Assembly: GCA_902590705.1 (NCBI GenBank)
Contig: CACIXU010000006.1
Span: 38,376-102,375 of the forward strand
Reading direction: 5' to 3'
From: an uncultured Bacteroidota bacterium
GTDB lineage: Bacteria; Bacteroidota; Bacteroidia; Flavobacteriales; Flavobacteriaceae
Length of the DNA: 64,000 nt
A program made the position numbers and the translations under genes. The notes beneath the pieces were generated by a model that did not search any database, had not been told where the DNA came from, and worked only from the letters and a program-made list of their open reading frames with translations. Positions 9,546 to 17,424 of the stretch are shown here, piece after piece (the first letter of the stretch is position 1; every line of letters starts with the position of its first letter).

Positions 9546-9649
9546 TTGTAATTTATTGAATGTCAATTTAAAGTTTTTAAGGAAAATATCCTATGAGTTA
9601 CGGAATTTAAAAAATCAATTATAAACCACAAAAATTACTATCTTTTTAA
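9546..9649. promoter_or_regulatory. Divergent intergenic region between the rhamnose operon and the permease operon
   Basis: A 104-base AT-rich gap must hold promoters for both the leftward aldolase operon and the rightward permease-dehydrogenase pair. The only near match to the Bacteroidota -7 box on the plus strand is TATCTTTT at 9639-9646, only three bases before the ATG at 9650; this would fit better if the permease starts at the second ATG (9665). No transcriptional regulator gene is visible in the rhamnose region, so the controlling factor is probably outside the window. Confidence 0.35.
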
Positions 9650-11056
9650 ATGAAATTAAAGCGAATGAAAAAAGACAAACAAATAAGCTCTGAATTTGAA
9701 CGAGAAGTTATTCCTGAGAATAAGTTAAAAAGCTGGAAAAGTTTTTTAGGAATGTATGCAGGAGAACACGCTGCAGGGACTGAGTTCATGATAGGTCCAT
9801 TGTTTCTGACGGTTGGAGTAAGTGCTTTTGACTTGCTAGCAGGTTTACTCTTAGGAAATCTAATGGCTGTGTTGAGCTGGCGGTATTTAACTGCCAATAT
9901 TGCTGTCCAACAACGACTTACGCTTTATTTTAAATTGGAAAAAATATCAGGTAAGAAGTTGGTCACCGCTTATAATGTTGCCAACGGTATATTGTTTTGC
10001 TTTCTGGCAGGAGCCATGATTACGGTCTCTGCAACGGCTGTAGGAGTTCCAACGGATTTAGAAATGCCTAAACTAACCGATGTGATGCCTAATAGCCTAA
10101 GCTGGGTAATTACAGTAATTATTATAGGAGGGTTGACGACCTGGATTGCAAGCAAAGGATATGACATGGTATCTAAAGCGGCCAATTGGATGTCACCAAT
10201 CATTGTCTTTGCCTTTTTAACTTGTGGTTTTGTAGCTCTAAGGCAGCTTGGAGTTGATAATTTTTCTGATTTTACAGCGATTTGGGGTGAGGGAGCTGAA
10301 CCCTTTCCTGGTCAAAGAAAATATACTTTTTGGCATGTATTGTTATGGTCATGGTTTTGCAATGCTGCAATGCATATTGGAATGTCTGACCTTTCAGTGT
10401 TTAGGTATGCAAAATCACCTGGTTCAGGCTGGAGCACTGCTGCAGGAATGTATGTGGGACACTATATGGCATGGATTGCCGCTAGCTTGTTGTACGCAGT
10501 TTACTTAAAAACACCTGAAGCGGTTGCTTTCCTAGCAGATGGCACTGCACCACCGGTAGCTCCGGGTCCTTTGGCTTATAACGCGTTAGGATGGTTTGGA
10601 ATTATTGCTGTTATTCTGGCTGGATGGACTACTGCCAACCCTACTATATATAGATCTGGATTAGCTTTTCAGGCAATTCTTCCTAAATTAACGATTTCAA
10701 AAGCAACTATTTTGGCAGGCGTATTAGCAACAACAGCAGGTATTTTTCCAGCTTTTGCAATGAAATTACTTGATTTCGTTGCTGTTTACGGATTTATTTT
10801 AGCACCTGTAGGAGCAATAATTGTATTCGAACACTTTTTTGCTGACCGCTATGGAGTCGTAAAGGACTATGCAGAAAAAAATAATATTTCTTTTAACAGG
10901 TCAGTTTTTTTAGCATGGCTGATAAGTTTTGTTTTCTTTTTTGGATTATCGCAATCACAGGAAATTTTCCTTTCTTTCTTGACACTCCCTGCCTGGGTCT
11001 CTTGTGGCTTACTTTTTGTTATATTTAGTAAAATATTTCAAAATAAAAAATTATAA
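9650..11056 (+). CDS. NCS1-like (purine/cytosine permease family) transporter
   Basis: A polytopic inner-membrane protein of 468 residues with about twelve predicted membrane spans. Its opening (SFLGMYAGEHAAGTEFMIGPLFLTVG) and the glycine-rich span GLLLGNLMAVLSWRY resemble the nucleobase-cation-symport-1 family, whose known members move purines, cytosine, thiamine or hydantoins. Its position, divergent from the rhamnose catabolic operon and three bases upstream of a lactate-type dehydrogenase, suggests another substrate here: L-rhamnose or lactate. No RhaT or MFS rhamnose permease is visible. An alternative start at ATG 9665 would remove five residues. The fold assignment is moderately sure; the substrate is unknown. 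Confidence 0.7.
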   Translation: MKLKRMKKDKQISSEFEREVIPENKLKSWKSFLGMYAGEHAAGTEFMIGPLFLTVGVSAFDLLAGLLLGNLMAVLSWRYLTANIAVQQRLTLYFKLEKISGKKLVTAYNVANGILFCFLAGAMITVSATAVGVPTDLEMPKLTDVMPNSLSWVITVIIIGGLTTWIASKGYDMVSKAANWMSPIIVFAFLTCGFVALRQLGVDNFSDFTAIWGEGAEPFPGQRKYTFWHVLLWSWFCNAAMHIGMSDLSVFRYAKSPGSGWSTAAGMYVGHYMAWIAASLLYAVYLKTPEAVAFLADGTAPPVAPGPLAYNALGWFGIIAVILAGWTTANPTIYRSGLAFQAILPKLTISKATILAGVLATTAGIFPAFAMKLLDFVAVYGFILAPVGAIIVFEHFFADRYGVVKDYAEKNNISFNRSVFLAWLISFVFFFGLSQSQEIFLSFLTLPAWVSCGLLFVIFSKIFQNKKL

Positions 11057-11059
11057 TCA

Positions 11060-12211
11060 TTGGGGAAAAAAATTCAATACGACCCTCGGTACCCATCAAT
11101 TGAGGATTTGAGAGCTAAAGCTAAAAGAAAAATTCCAAAGTTTGCTTTTGAATATTTAGATGGAGGCTGCAATGATGACATCAGTTTACAAAAAAATACT
11201 GATGAATTGAGAAAAGTCGAAATGAAACCTCGCTACTTAGTCCATTTTTCAGGAGCCAATTTGAAGACCAAACTTTTTGGGCATGAATATGACGCCCCTT
11301 TTGGGATTGCACCAGTTGGACTTCAGGGCTTAATGTGGCCCAAGTCCCCAGAAATACTTGCCAAAGCTGCTTATGAACACAACATTCCTTTTGTTCTAAG
11401 TACAGTTACTACAGCCAGTTATGAAAAAATAGCTGAGATTACTGAGGGAAAAGCTTGGTTTCAACTCTATCATCCAGCAGATGATAAAGTAACCAAGGAT
11501 ATAATCACCCGGATTGACGTTGCTGGATGCCCTGTTATGGTTATACTCTCAGATGTTCCTTCCTTTGGTTATCGTCCAAAAGATATCAGAAATGGCCTTT
11601 CGATGCCTCCTAGAATGACATTACAGAATATTCTCAGGGTAATAAAGCGTCCTCAATGGGGATTAAGAACGTTAATCAATGGACAACCTAACTTCGAAAT
11701 GCTCAAACCATATATGCCAAAAAATCTAAATTTGAAGCAGCTAGGTAAATTCATGAATGATACATTTGAGGGAAGATTGAACGAAGAAAAGGTCAAAAGA
11801 TTAAGAGACCTTTGGAAGGGAAAACTTGTTATCAAAGGTGTTGAATCCAAAGAGGATGTAGAAAAAGCAATTGAATTAGGACTGGATGGAATCATAATTT
11901 CAAATCACGGGGGTAGGCAGGTAGATATGGGACAAGCTACAATTTCTTCACTAAAAACAATTGCCCCACAGTACAGTAATAAAATCAAAATAATGATGGA
12001 TAGTGGCATTCGAAGTGGAGCTGATGTCAGTAGAGCCTTAGCGTCAGGTGCTGATTTTACTTTTCTTGGAAGGAGCTTTATGTATGGTGTATCTGCTTTG
12101 GGTAGAAAAGGTGGAGACCATACTATTTCTATTTTAAAAACTCAACTTAAACAGGTTATGGAGCAAATGTGTAGTGAAAATACTATAGATCTTCGTAACA
12201 ATACAATCTGA
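11060..12211 (+). CDS. lldD: FMN-dependent alpha-hydroxy-acid dehydrogenase, probable L-lactate dehydrogenase
   Basis: A TIM-barrel flavoenzyme of the LldD / glycolate oxidase family, expected to oxidise L-lactate to pyruvate and pass electrons to the respiratory chain. The 383-residue protein has the FMN motif APVGLQGLMWP, the central VIKGV strand, the catalytic-base motif SNHGGRQVD with His283, and the phosphate site MDSGIRSGADV followed by GRSFMYG. The start is TTG at 11060, three bases after the permease stop; no in-frame ATG lies close downstream. The link to L-lactaldehyde, released by rhamnose breakdown, is inference: lactaldehyde to lactate by the fused dehydrogenase, then lactate to pyruvate here. 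Glycolate or another 2-hydroxy acid remains possible. Confidence 0.85.
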   Translation: MGKKIQYDPRYPSIEDLRAKAKRKIPKFAFEYLDGGCNDDISLQKNTDELRKVEMKPRYLVHFSGANLKTKLFGHEYDAPFGIAPVGLQGLMWPKSPEILAKAAYEHNIPFVLSTVTTASYEKIAEITEGKAWFQLYHPADDKVTKDIITRIDVAGCPVMVILSDVPSFGYRPKDIRNGLSMPPRMTLQNILRVIKRPQWGLRTLINGQPNFEMLKPYMPKNLNLKQLGKFMNDTFEGRLNEEKVKRLRDLWKGKLVIKGVESKEDVEKAIELGLDGIIISNHGGRQVDMGQATISSLKTIAPQYSNKIKIMMDSGIRSGADVSRALASGADFTFLGRSFMYGVSALGRKGGDHTISILKTQLKQVMEQMCSENTIDLRNNTI

Positions 12212-12257
12212 AAATCCATTTTGAAATCTCTATATATTATAAATTATCAACTCTTGA

Positions 12258-12287
12258 TTTGAATCAGTCCTAGTTATTTTATATTCG
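12258..12287 (+). promoter_or_regulatory. Candidate promoter for trxB
   Basis: TTTG at 12258-12261 and TATATTCG at 12280-12287 are separated by 18 bases, close to the Bacteroidota vegetative pattern TTTG / TAnnTTTG, with one mismatch in the -7 box. The leader to the trxB ATG would be about 55-60 bases. The 139-base gap shows no clear terminator for the preceding dehydrogenase gene. Confidence 0.4.
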
Positions 12288-12350
12288 ACTTATCAATAGA
12301 TATCAACTAATGTTTTATTTCCTCTAAATTGGATTTATTTTTGTTTATAA

Positions 12351-13283
12351 ATGGAAAAAGTTAAAACCTTAATTATTGGAAGTGGCCCTGCCGGTTATAC
12401 TGCAGCAATTTACGCCGCAAGAGCAGACTTAAATCCTTTGGTATATACCGGTATGGAACCTGGAGGTCAGCTTACTACTACTACAGAAGTTGATAATTTC
12501 CCCGGTTATCCAGATGGAGTGGACGGCCCCACAATGATGATTGAGTTACAAAAACAGGCCGAACGTTTTGGTACAGAAGTGAGAATTGGACACATTGACA
12601 AAGTGGAATTATCTAATAAAGCCGGTGGTTTTCATAAGGCTTTCGCTGAAGATGGCACTGAAATTCATGCTCAATCAATTATAATTAGTACTGGAGCTAC
12701 TGCTAAATACTTAGGCTTACCTAGTGAGCAACGCCTTCGAGGTGGTGGGGTTTCTGCTTGTGCTGTTTGTGATGGATTTTTCTATAAAGATCAGGAGGTT
12801 GCAATTGTCGGAGGAGGAGATACTGCCGCTGAAGAGGCTACTTATTTGGCAAATATTTGTTCCAAGGTAACTATGTTAGTAAGAAAAGCTGAAATGAAAG
12901 CTTCAAAGGCAATGCAACACAGGGTTACAAACACCCCTAATATTGATCTTCGATTCAATCATGAGATTGACGAGGTGCTTGGAGACAAAGTAGTTGAAGG
13001 ACTAAGGATATTTAATAATCAAACTGGTGAAAAAGAGGAAATTAAAATCACTGGACTTTTTATTGCTATTGGACACAAACCTAATACAGAGATTTTTAAA
13101 AGTCAATTGGACATGGATGATGATGGGTATTTGATCACAAATGGAAAGTCAACAAAAACTAATCTTCCAGGAGTTTTTGCCTCAGGAGATGTACAAGATA
13201 AAGAGTACAGACAAGCAGTAACCGCTGCTGGTACAGGATGTATGGCAGCACTAGATGCAGAGCGTTATTTACAATCGCTTTAA
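12351..13283 (+). CDS. trxB: Thioredoxin-disulfide reductase
   Basis: A cytoplasmic FAD enzyme that passes NADPH electrons to thioredoxin. At 310 residues it is the normal length for the low-molecular-weight class. It shows the FAD motif IIGSGPAGYTA near the N-terminus, GGQLTTTTEVDNFPG, the redox pair Cys137/Cys140 in CAVCDG, the NADPH motif VGGGDTAAEEA and the C-terminal FAD motif GVFASGDVQDKEYRQ. It appears to be a single-gene transcript with its own promoter. It converges with the small zinc-ribbon gene with only two bases between the stops, so any termination signal must lie inside the neighbouring coding sequence. Confidence 0.96.
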   Translation: MEKVKTLIIGSGPAGYTAAIYAARADLNPLVYTGMEPGGQLTTTTEVDNFPGYPDGVDGPTMMIELQKQAERFGTEVRIGHIDKVELSNKAGGFHKAFAEDGTEIHAQSIIISTGATAKYLGLPSEQRLRGGGVSACAVCDGFFYKDQEVAIVGGGDTAAEEATYLANICSKVTMLVRKAEMKASKAMQHRVTNTPNIDLRFNHEIDEVLGDKVVEGLRIFNNQTGEKEEIKITGLFIAIGHKPNTEIFKSQLDMDDDGYLITNGKSTKTNLPGVFASGDVQDKEYRQAVTAAGTGCMAALDAERYLQSL

Positions 13284-13285
13284 TC

Positions 13286-13474
13286 CTAGAAGTTATCTTC
13301 TAAATTTTGTGCCTCAAAATGAATTAAATCTTGATTCTCAAAACCGTAAAATATGTTGATTGGATTACAGCAAATTTCACAATCCTCAACATACTCGGTG
13401 CTAACTAAAGATGAATCCAAAAGCATTGAAATTTCCTCCCAACAATACGGGCATTGAAAAAAATGTTCAAACAT
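13286..13474 (-). CDS. CPXCG-type small zinc-ribbon protein
   Basis: A 62-residue protein with two cysteine pairs, Cys8/Cys11 (CPYC) and Cys32/Cys35 (CEIC, with an extra Cys36), as expected for a zinc ribbon of the CPXCG cysteine-rich family; the glycine after the first pair is Trp here. The spacing and the EYVEDCEICCNP block are typical. Its function is not known. The ATG overlaps the stop of the ABC-F gene by one base (TAATG), so it is translationally coupled to it and probably always co-expressed. It is not a shadow: length, motif and coupling all support a real gene. Confidence 0.85.
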   Translation of the reverse strand: MFEHFFQCPYCWEEISMLLDSSLVSTEYVEDCEICCNPINIFYGFENQDLIHFEAQNLEDNF

Positions 13475-15387
13475 TAGTATTGTTTTAAGTTCTCAATTTC
13501 TTCCACCAATCGTTCCCAATTTTCGATATTTCTTGAAAGTTCCTTTTTCTTTTCATGGTAGCTTTCAAAAAAGTTTGCTTCACTAATAGTTTGTTCATAG
13601 TTGATTTCCAATTCTAGATCAATTGCCTTTATCTTTTTTTCCAAACCAGCAATATTAACCTCTAGCTTACTGAGTTTATTTTTTAGGGATTTTTCTTTTT
13701 TCTGAAGCTTATAATCGAAATCTTTTCTTTGATTATGAGCTTTATTTTTCATTAGATTTTTTTCAAGCTCCTTAAGAGAATTAATTTTTTTATTCTCCAA
13801 ATAGGTATTAATATCGTCTAAGTAAAGCTTAGTTCTCCCATCCTTAAATTCCAGTACTTGACCACATAATCCAGACAGGAAATCCCGATCGTGAGAAACC
13901 AAAATCAAAGTTCCTTCAAAATTAATTAATGCGTCTTTTAATATACGCTTAGACTGAATATCCAAGTGGTTTGTTGGCTCATCCATTATAAGAGTGTTAA
14001 ATGGTTGAAGTAGTAATTTACATAGAGCAAGTCTGTTGCGTTCACCTCCAGATAAAACACTGACTTTTTTATCTACATCGTCACCTTTAAACAAAAAAGC
14101 ACCCAACAAGTCTCTTACCTTACCTCTATTCTCATTAGAGGCAGAATCTTGAATGGTAGTCAAAACAGTTTTAGAAGGTGCTAAAGTCTCGGATTGATTC
14201 TGAGCAAAATAACCAATCATAACATTATGTCCTAAGCTCAATTCTCCATTTCCATTTATAATTCCTACCAATAGCTTTGCAAGGGTCGACTTTCCTTGTC
14301 CATTTTGACCAACAAAAGCCATTTTAGTACCTCTTTCAATATAGAGATTTATATTGTTAAGTACTTTTTTATCTCCATAACTTTTTGCCAAGTCTTTAGT
14401 TTCTAATATCATTTTACCAGGTTGAATGGCGACTGGAAATTTTAGTTTCATCACCTGAGTTTCCTCAGTGTCAATAATTACACGTTCAACTTTTTCCAAT
14501 TTTTTAATCAGAGACTGAGCCATACTGGCTTTTGACGCTTTGGCCCTAAAACGCTCAATTAGCTTTTCAGTTTGCTGGATTTGTTTCTCTTGATTTCTTT
14601 GAGCCGCTTGTTGTTGAATTCGCATTTCCTCTCTTAATGCCATGAAGGGAGTATAAGACTTTTTTAAATCAAAATGTCTCTTGTTAACAATTTCAATAGT
14701 TCTATTAGTAACTTGGTCGAGAAACATTATATCATGAGATACCAGAACAACAGCTCCATTATATTTCATTAAAAATTGTTCTAACCACTCAATTGAATCA
14801 ATATCTAAATGGTTTGTCGGCTCATCTAATAGAAGTATATCGTGAGATTTTAATAATATTTTTGCCAATTCAATTCGCATTCGCCATCCTCCAGAGAAAG
14901 TAGATGTTAGTTGGTGGAAATCATCAGTGGTGAAACCCAATCCCGATAATATTTTTTCAGATTGCGCCTTATACGTATATCCTCCTAAAATCTCAAATGC
15001 CACTCCTAGATCACTAAGCTCCTGAATCAACTCTTGATAAACATTACTTTCATAATCTATTCGAGTATTTAATAATTCACTAATCTCCTCTTGACGGGAT
15101 TGATTTTTCAAAAGTTTTGGAAAGGCTTGATAGGTTTCTTCGATCACAGTTCTATTGTTTTCAACCTCAAGCTCTTGAGGTAAATACCCTATAGAGCGAT
15201 TTTTCTCAAGTGACAAACTTCCAGTTGATGAAATATTTCCACCTGATAATATCTTCAAAAAAGTACTTTTACCTGCTCCATTTTTGCCAATTAAACCGAT
15301 TCGATCACCCATGCCAATCCTAAAAGAAAGGTTCTCAAATAAAACCTCCCCACCAAATGAAAGCCCTAAGTTTTGTATGTCAAGCAT
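13474..15387 (-). CDS. ABC-F family ATPase
   Basis: A soluble protein with two ABC ATPase domains and no membrane spans; ABC-F proteins act at the ribosome (E-site translation factors or resistance/quality-control factors). The 637-residue sequence has a first Walker A GKNGAGKST, signature FSGGWRMRIELA and LLLDEPTNHLD, an interdomain linker rich in Gln/Arg/Lys (about 245-310), then a second Walker A GQNGQGKST, signature LSGGERNRLALC and MDEPTNHLD. A long charged coiled coil fills about 540-637, as in Uup/YfmR-type members. It lies 12 bases downstream of the FAD oxidoreductase gene and overlaps the CPXCG gene. The exact ABC-F subfamily cannot be called by eye; resistance function is not implied. 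Confidence 0.92.
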   Translation of the reverse strand: MLDIQNLGLSFGGEVLFENLSFRIGMGDRIGLIGKNGAGKSTFLKILSGGNISSTGSLSLEKNRSIGYLPQELEVENNRTVIEETYQAFPKLLKNQSRQEEISELLNTRIDYESNVYQELIQELSDLGVAFEILGGYTYKAQSEKILSGLGFTTDDFHQLTSTFSGGWRMRIELAKILLKSHDILLLDEPTNHLDIDSIEWLEQFLMKYNGAVVLVSHDIMFLDQVTNRTIEIVNKRHFDLKKSYTPFMALREEMRIQQQAAQRNQEKQIQQTEKLIERFRAKASKASMAQSLIKKLEKVERVIIDTEETQVMKLKFPVAIQPGKMILETKDLAKSYGDKKVLNNINLYIERGTKMAFVGQNGQGKSTLAKLLVGIINGNGELSLGHNVMIGYFAQNQSETLAPSKTVLTTIQDSASNENRGKVRDLLGAFLFKGDDVDKKVSVLSGGERNRLALCKLLLQPFNTLIMDEPTNHLDIQSKRILKDALINFEGTLILVSHDRDFLSGLCGQVLEFKDGRTKLYLDDINTYLENKKINSLKELEKNLMKNKAHNQRKDFDYKLQKKEKSLKNKLSKLEVNIAGLEKKIKAIDLELEINYEQTISEANFFESYHEKKKELSRNIENWERLVEEIENLKQY

Positions 15388-15399
15388 TAAATTATGTTA

Positions 15400-16455
15400 T
15401 TAATTGCGAAAATAATTATTTTCAAAACGTTTTATATCTGTCGCTTCAGGCAATTTAAATTGATTTTCAATATATTCATATAACCACTTAGAAAGTAATG
15501 GGGCCATTAGTACCCCCCTTGTTCCCATTCCATTTAGGATGAATAGTTTATTGTTCAAAGGGTGAATTCCTAGTAGTGGCCTTCTGTCAATTACCGTGGC
15601 TCTTATCTGAGCCTTATGTTCAAGAATTTGATAGGGTAAGTTGAGGATTTTGTCTAATTTAGAAAGTAACCACTCATTTCCTTTTTTGGTAGCAAACGTG
15701 GTTTTATCCTCTCGGTCAAAAGTAGCTCCTACCCAAAACTTGTTCTCCCCAATTGGGGAAAGAAAAATTGGTCCTTTAAAAATAACTTCCTCTGTGAGTA
15801 GATTACATTTAATGATCAACATTTCGCCTTTTGAACCTACCAACGGGAGATAATTAAAAAAAGGGTTCTTAACACTCTGAAATCCTTCACAGAAAACAAT
15901 TTTTTTTGCTTGAATACCCTTATATAATATTCCCTCTGGATTAAATTCTAACTTTGTATGGTCGATTCTACAATCAATATATTGGTTGGGAATTATTTTT
16001 TTTTGGTATGAGGAAATAAGAGTAATATTATCAACTCTCGCACTCTTTTTTACCTCCCCATAATTGAATGGAGCTTTAATACCATTGTATTTTTCTCCTG
16101 AAATTAATTTATTGTTTAAATAATTTTTTAGAAATGGCTTCGAGCATCCAAAAACCCACTCATTTTGTTCCCTTTTGTTATTTAAAATACGGAGAATTGG
16201 AGTCCTATGAATTATTTTAGTTTGGACTAAATTTTGAAGCTCACTATAATGTGTAAATGCATAATTCAAAAATTCATCCGATTTCCAAACAGAATTAAAC
16301 CTTTTTAAAACTGTAGGGTTAATTATTCCAGCAGCCAGATTGGATGCACTTTCCTCTCTAGGAGCAAGTACAATAAAACTTCTATTATGTCGCCTTAATT
16401 GTTCGGCATAATTAAGCCCTGCTATACCAAAACCAACTATTAGTGTATCTATCAA
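15400..16455 (-). CDS. FAD-dependent amine/amino-acid-oxidase-fold oxidoreductase
   Basis: A 351-residue protein of the D-amino-acid-oxidase fold. It opens immediately with the dinucleotide-binding motif LIVGFGIAGLNYAEQL, has AAGIINPTVLKRF (the loop seen in DAO and MnmC-type domains) and a C-terminal LNGMGTRGVLMAP FAD contact. The substrate is unknown; similarity to the FAD domain of MnmC (tRNA wobble-uridine modification) is only suggestive. The start must be TTG at 16455: an in-frame stop lies three codons upstream and the nucleotide-binding strand begins at once. It starts only about ten bases after the terminator of the gldKLMN operon, which leaves little room for a separate promoter. Confidence 0.8.
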   Translation of the reverse strand: MIDTLIVGFGIAGLNYAEQLRRHNRSFIVLAPREESASNLAAGIINPTVLKRFNSVWKSDEFLNYAFTHYSELQNLVQTKIIHRTPILRILNNKREQNEWVFGCSKPFLKNYLNNKLISGEKYNGIKAPFNYGEVKKSARVDNITLISSYQKKIIPNQYIDCRIDHTKLEFNPEGILYKGIQAKKIVFCEGFQSVKNPFFNYLPLVGSKGEMLIIKCNLLTEEVIFKGPIFLSPIGENKFWVGATFDREDKTTFATKKGNEWLLSKLDKILNLPYQILEHKAQIRATVIDRRPLLGIHPLNNKLFILNGMGTRGVLMAPLLSKWLYEYIENQFKLPEATDIKRFENNYFRN

Positions 16456-16465
16456 AACAACCTAA

Positions 16466-16497
16466 AATAAAAAAAGCGTTATCGTTAGATAACGCTT
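16466..16497 (-). terminator. Rho-independent terminator of the gldKLMN operon
   Basis: Read on the minus strand, AAGCGTTATC, loop TAAC and GATAACGCTT form a perfect ten-pair stem followed by TTTTTTTATTTT. It lies 22 bases after the gldN stop codon. It is the cleanest intrinsic terminator in the left half of the window and separates the secretion operon from the FAD oxidoreductase gene. Confidence 0.9.
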
Positions 16498-16518
16498 AAA
16501 ATTAAATATTGAAAGGTA

Positions 16519-17415
16519 TTAGTTGTTCCACAAATCTTGCTCAAAATCACGAATTATTGACTTAATTCTGTCAGCCTCCAAAAGCATTTTTAAAGCGTCG
16601 TCTCTGATATAATCTTTGATTAATCTATCCTCGTAGATGTTTTCTTCTTTATATATAAGAGAATTAAATCTCCTTGAGTTTAACATGTGATCATATGTAA
16701 CAGGTTGAGAAGAATTCCTAGTATTAAAAACTTTGTGTCTATTTAAAGATTTCCTTGCATCGGGAAACCAAATCCAGAATAATTCAACGGGAATAATATT
16801 TTTATCACCGCTTTCATACTTTTCAATGTCTTTACCCTGAATAACTACTGGGCATAAACCTAGCAGCCTGTATTTTAATTCACCTAATCTTTTATCAACA
16901 TACCAAGTACCTTTAATTCTGTACTCTCTTACATATTTAGCAGTGACTGGCCATTCAAAAATTAAATCATCATTCCAAACTCCAGTAATATTAAATTCTG
17001 CCTTTGCCTGATCAGTGGTGTCAATGTATTTTAATTGAATTTCATCTCCAACTTGTTTTGTTCGAAAATATGGGTCTTTGTAAACCTCTTTAATTTCTTT
17101 ATTTTCAATGGCATCGGTTAAAACATGCCATAAAGATCTTCTGTCCTCACCTAAATTTTCAATCTGAGTTGGATAGTAAAACGGGAAGTTTATTCTTTCA
17201 TCTAAGTCAATTATTTCCCAAACGGTTTTTGACCATAAAACATCTCTGTCATCTACATAACCATATTTAAGTGGATCCTGATTATTAGCTAAAATTTGTT
17301 GTTCATTTAACTGACCTACATCTTGTGGAACTCGAGCATTAAGAAGATTAGCCTGAGAGTTGACCCTAATAAAGGATATTAAAAAAATTAAAACAATAAA
17401 TGATTTTAAGTTCAT
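16519..17415 (-). CDS. gldN: Gliding motility / type IX secretion protein GldN
   Basis: GldN (PorN in Porphyromonas) is a periplasmic partner of the outer-membrane lipoprotein GldK, forming the ring of the type IX secretion system. The 298-residue protein has a signal peptide ending RVNSQ (about residue 21) and the typical region from DDRDVLWSKTVWEIIDLDERINFP to RRSLWHVL. The C-terminal part is basic-acidic and helical. It is the last gene of the run gldK-gldL-gldM-gldN, nine bases after gldM, and is followed by a strong terminator. The gene order is the one known across gliding and T9SS-positive Bacteroidota. Confidence 0.95.
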   Translation of the reverse strand: MNLKSFIVLIFLISFIRVNSQANLLNARVPQDVGQLNEQQILANNQDPLKYGYVDDRDVLWSKTVWEIIDLDERINFPFYYPTQIENLGEDRRSLWHVLTDAIENKEIKEVYKDPYFRTKQVGDEIQLKYIDTTDQAKAEFNITGVWNDDLIFEWPVTAKYVREYRIKGTWYVDKRLGELKYRLLGLCPVVIQGKDIEKYESGDKNIIPVELFWIWFPDARKSLNRHKVFNTRNSSQPVTYDHMLNSRRFNSLIYKEENIYEDRLIKDYIRDDALKMLLEADRIKSIIRDFEQDLWNN

Positions 17416-17424
17416 ATCAAAGTT

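Noticed and set aside
9546..9566. Earlier TTG start of the aldolase/dehydrogenase fusion
   Set aside because: An ATG at 9545 gives a normal N-terminus; the extra seven residues have no family support.
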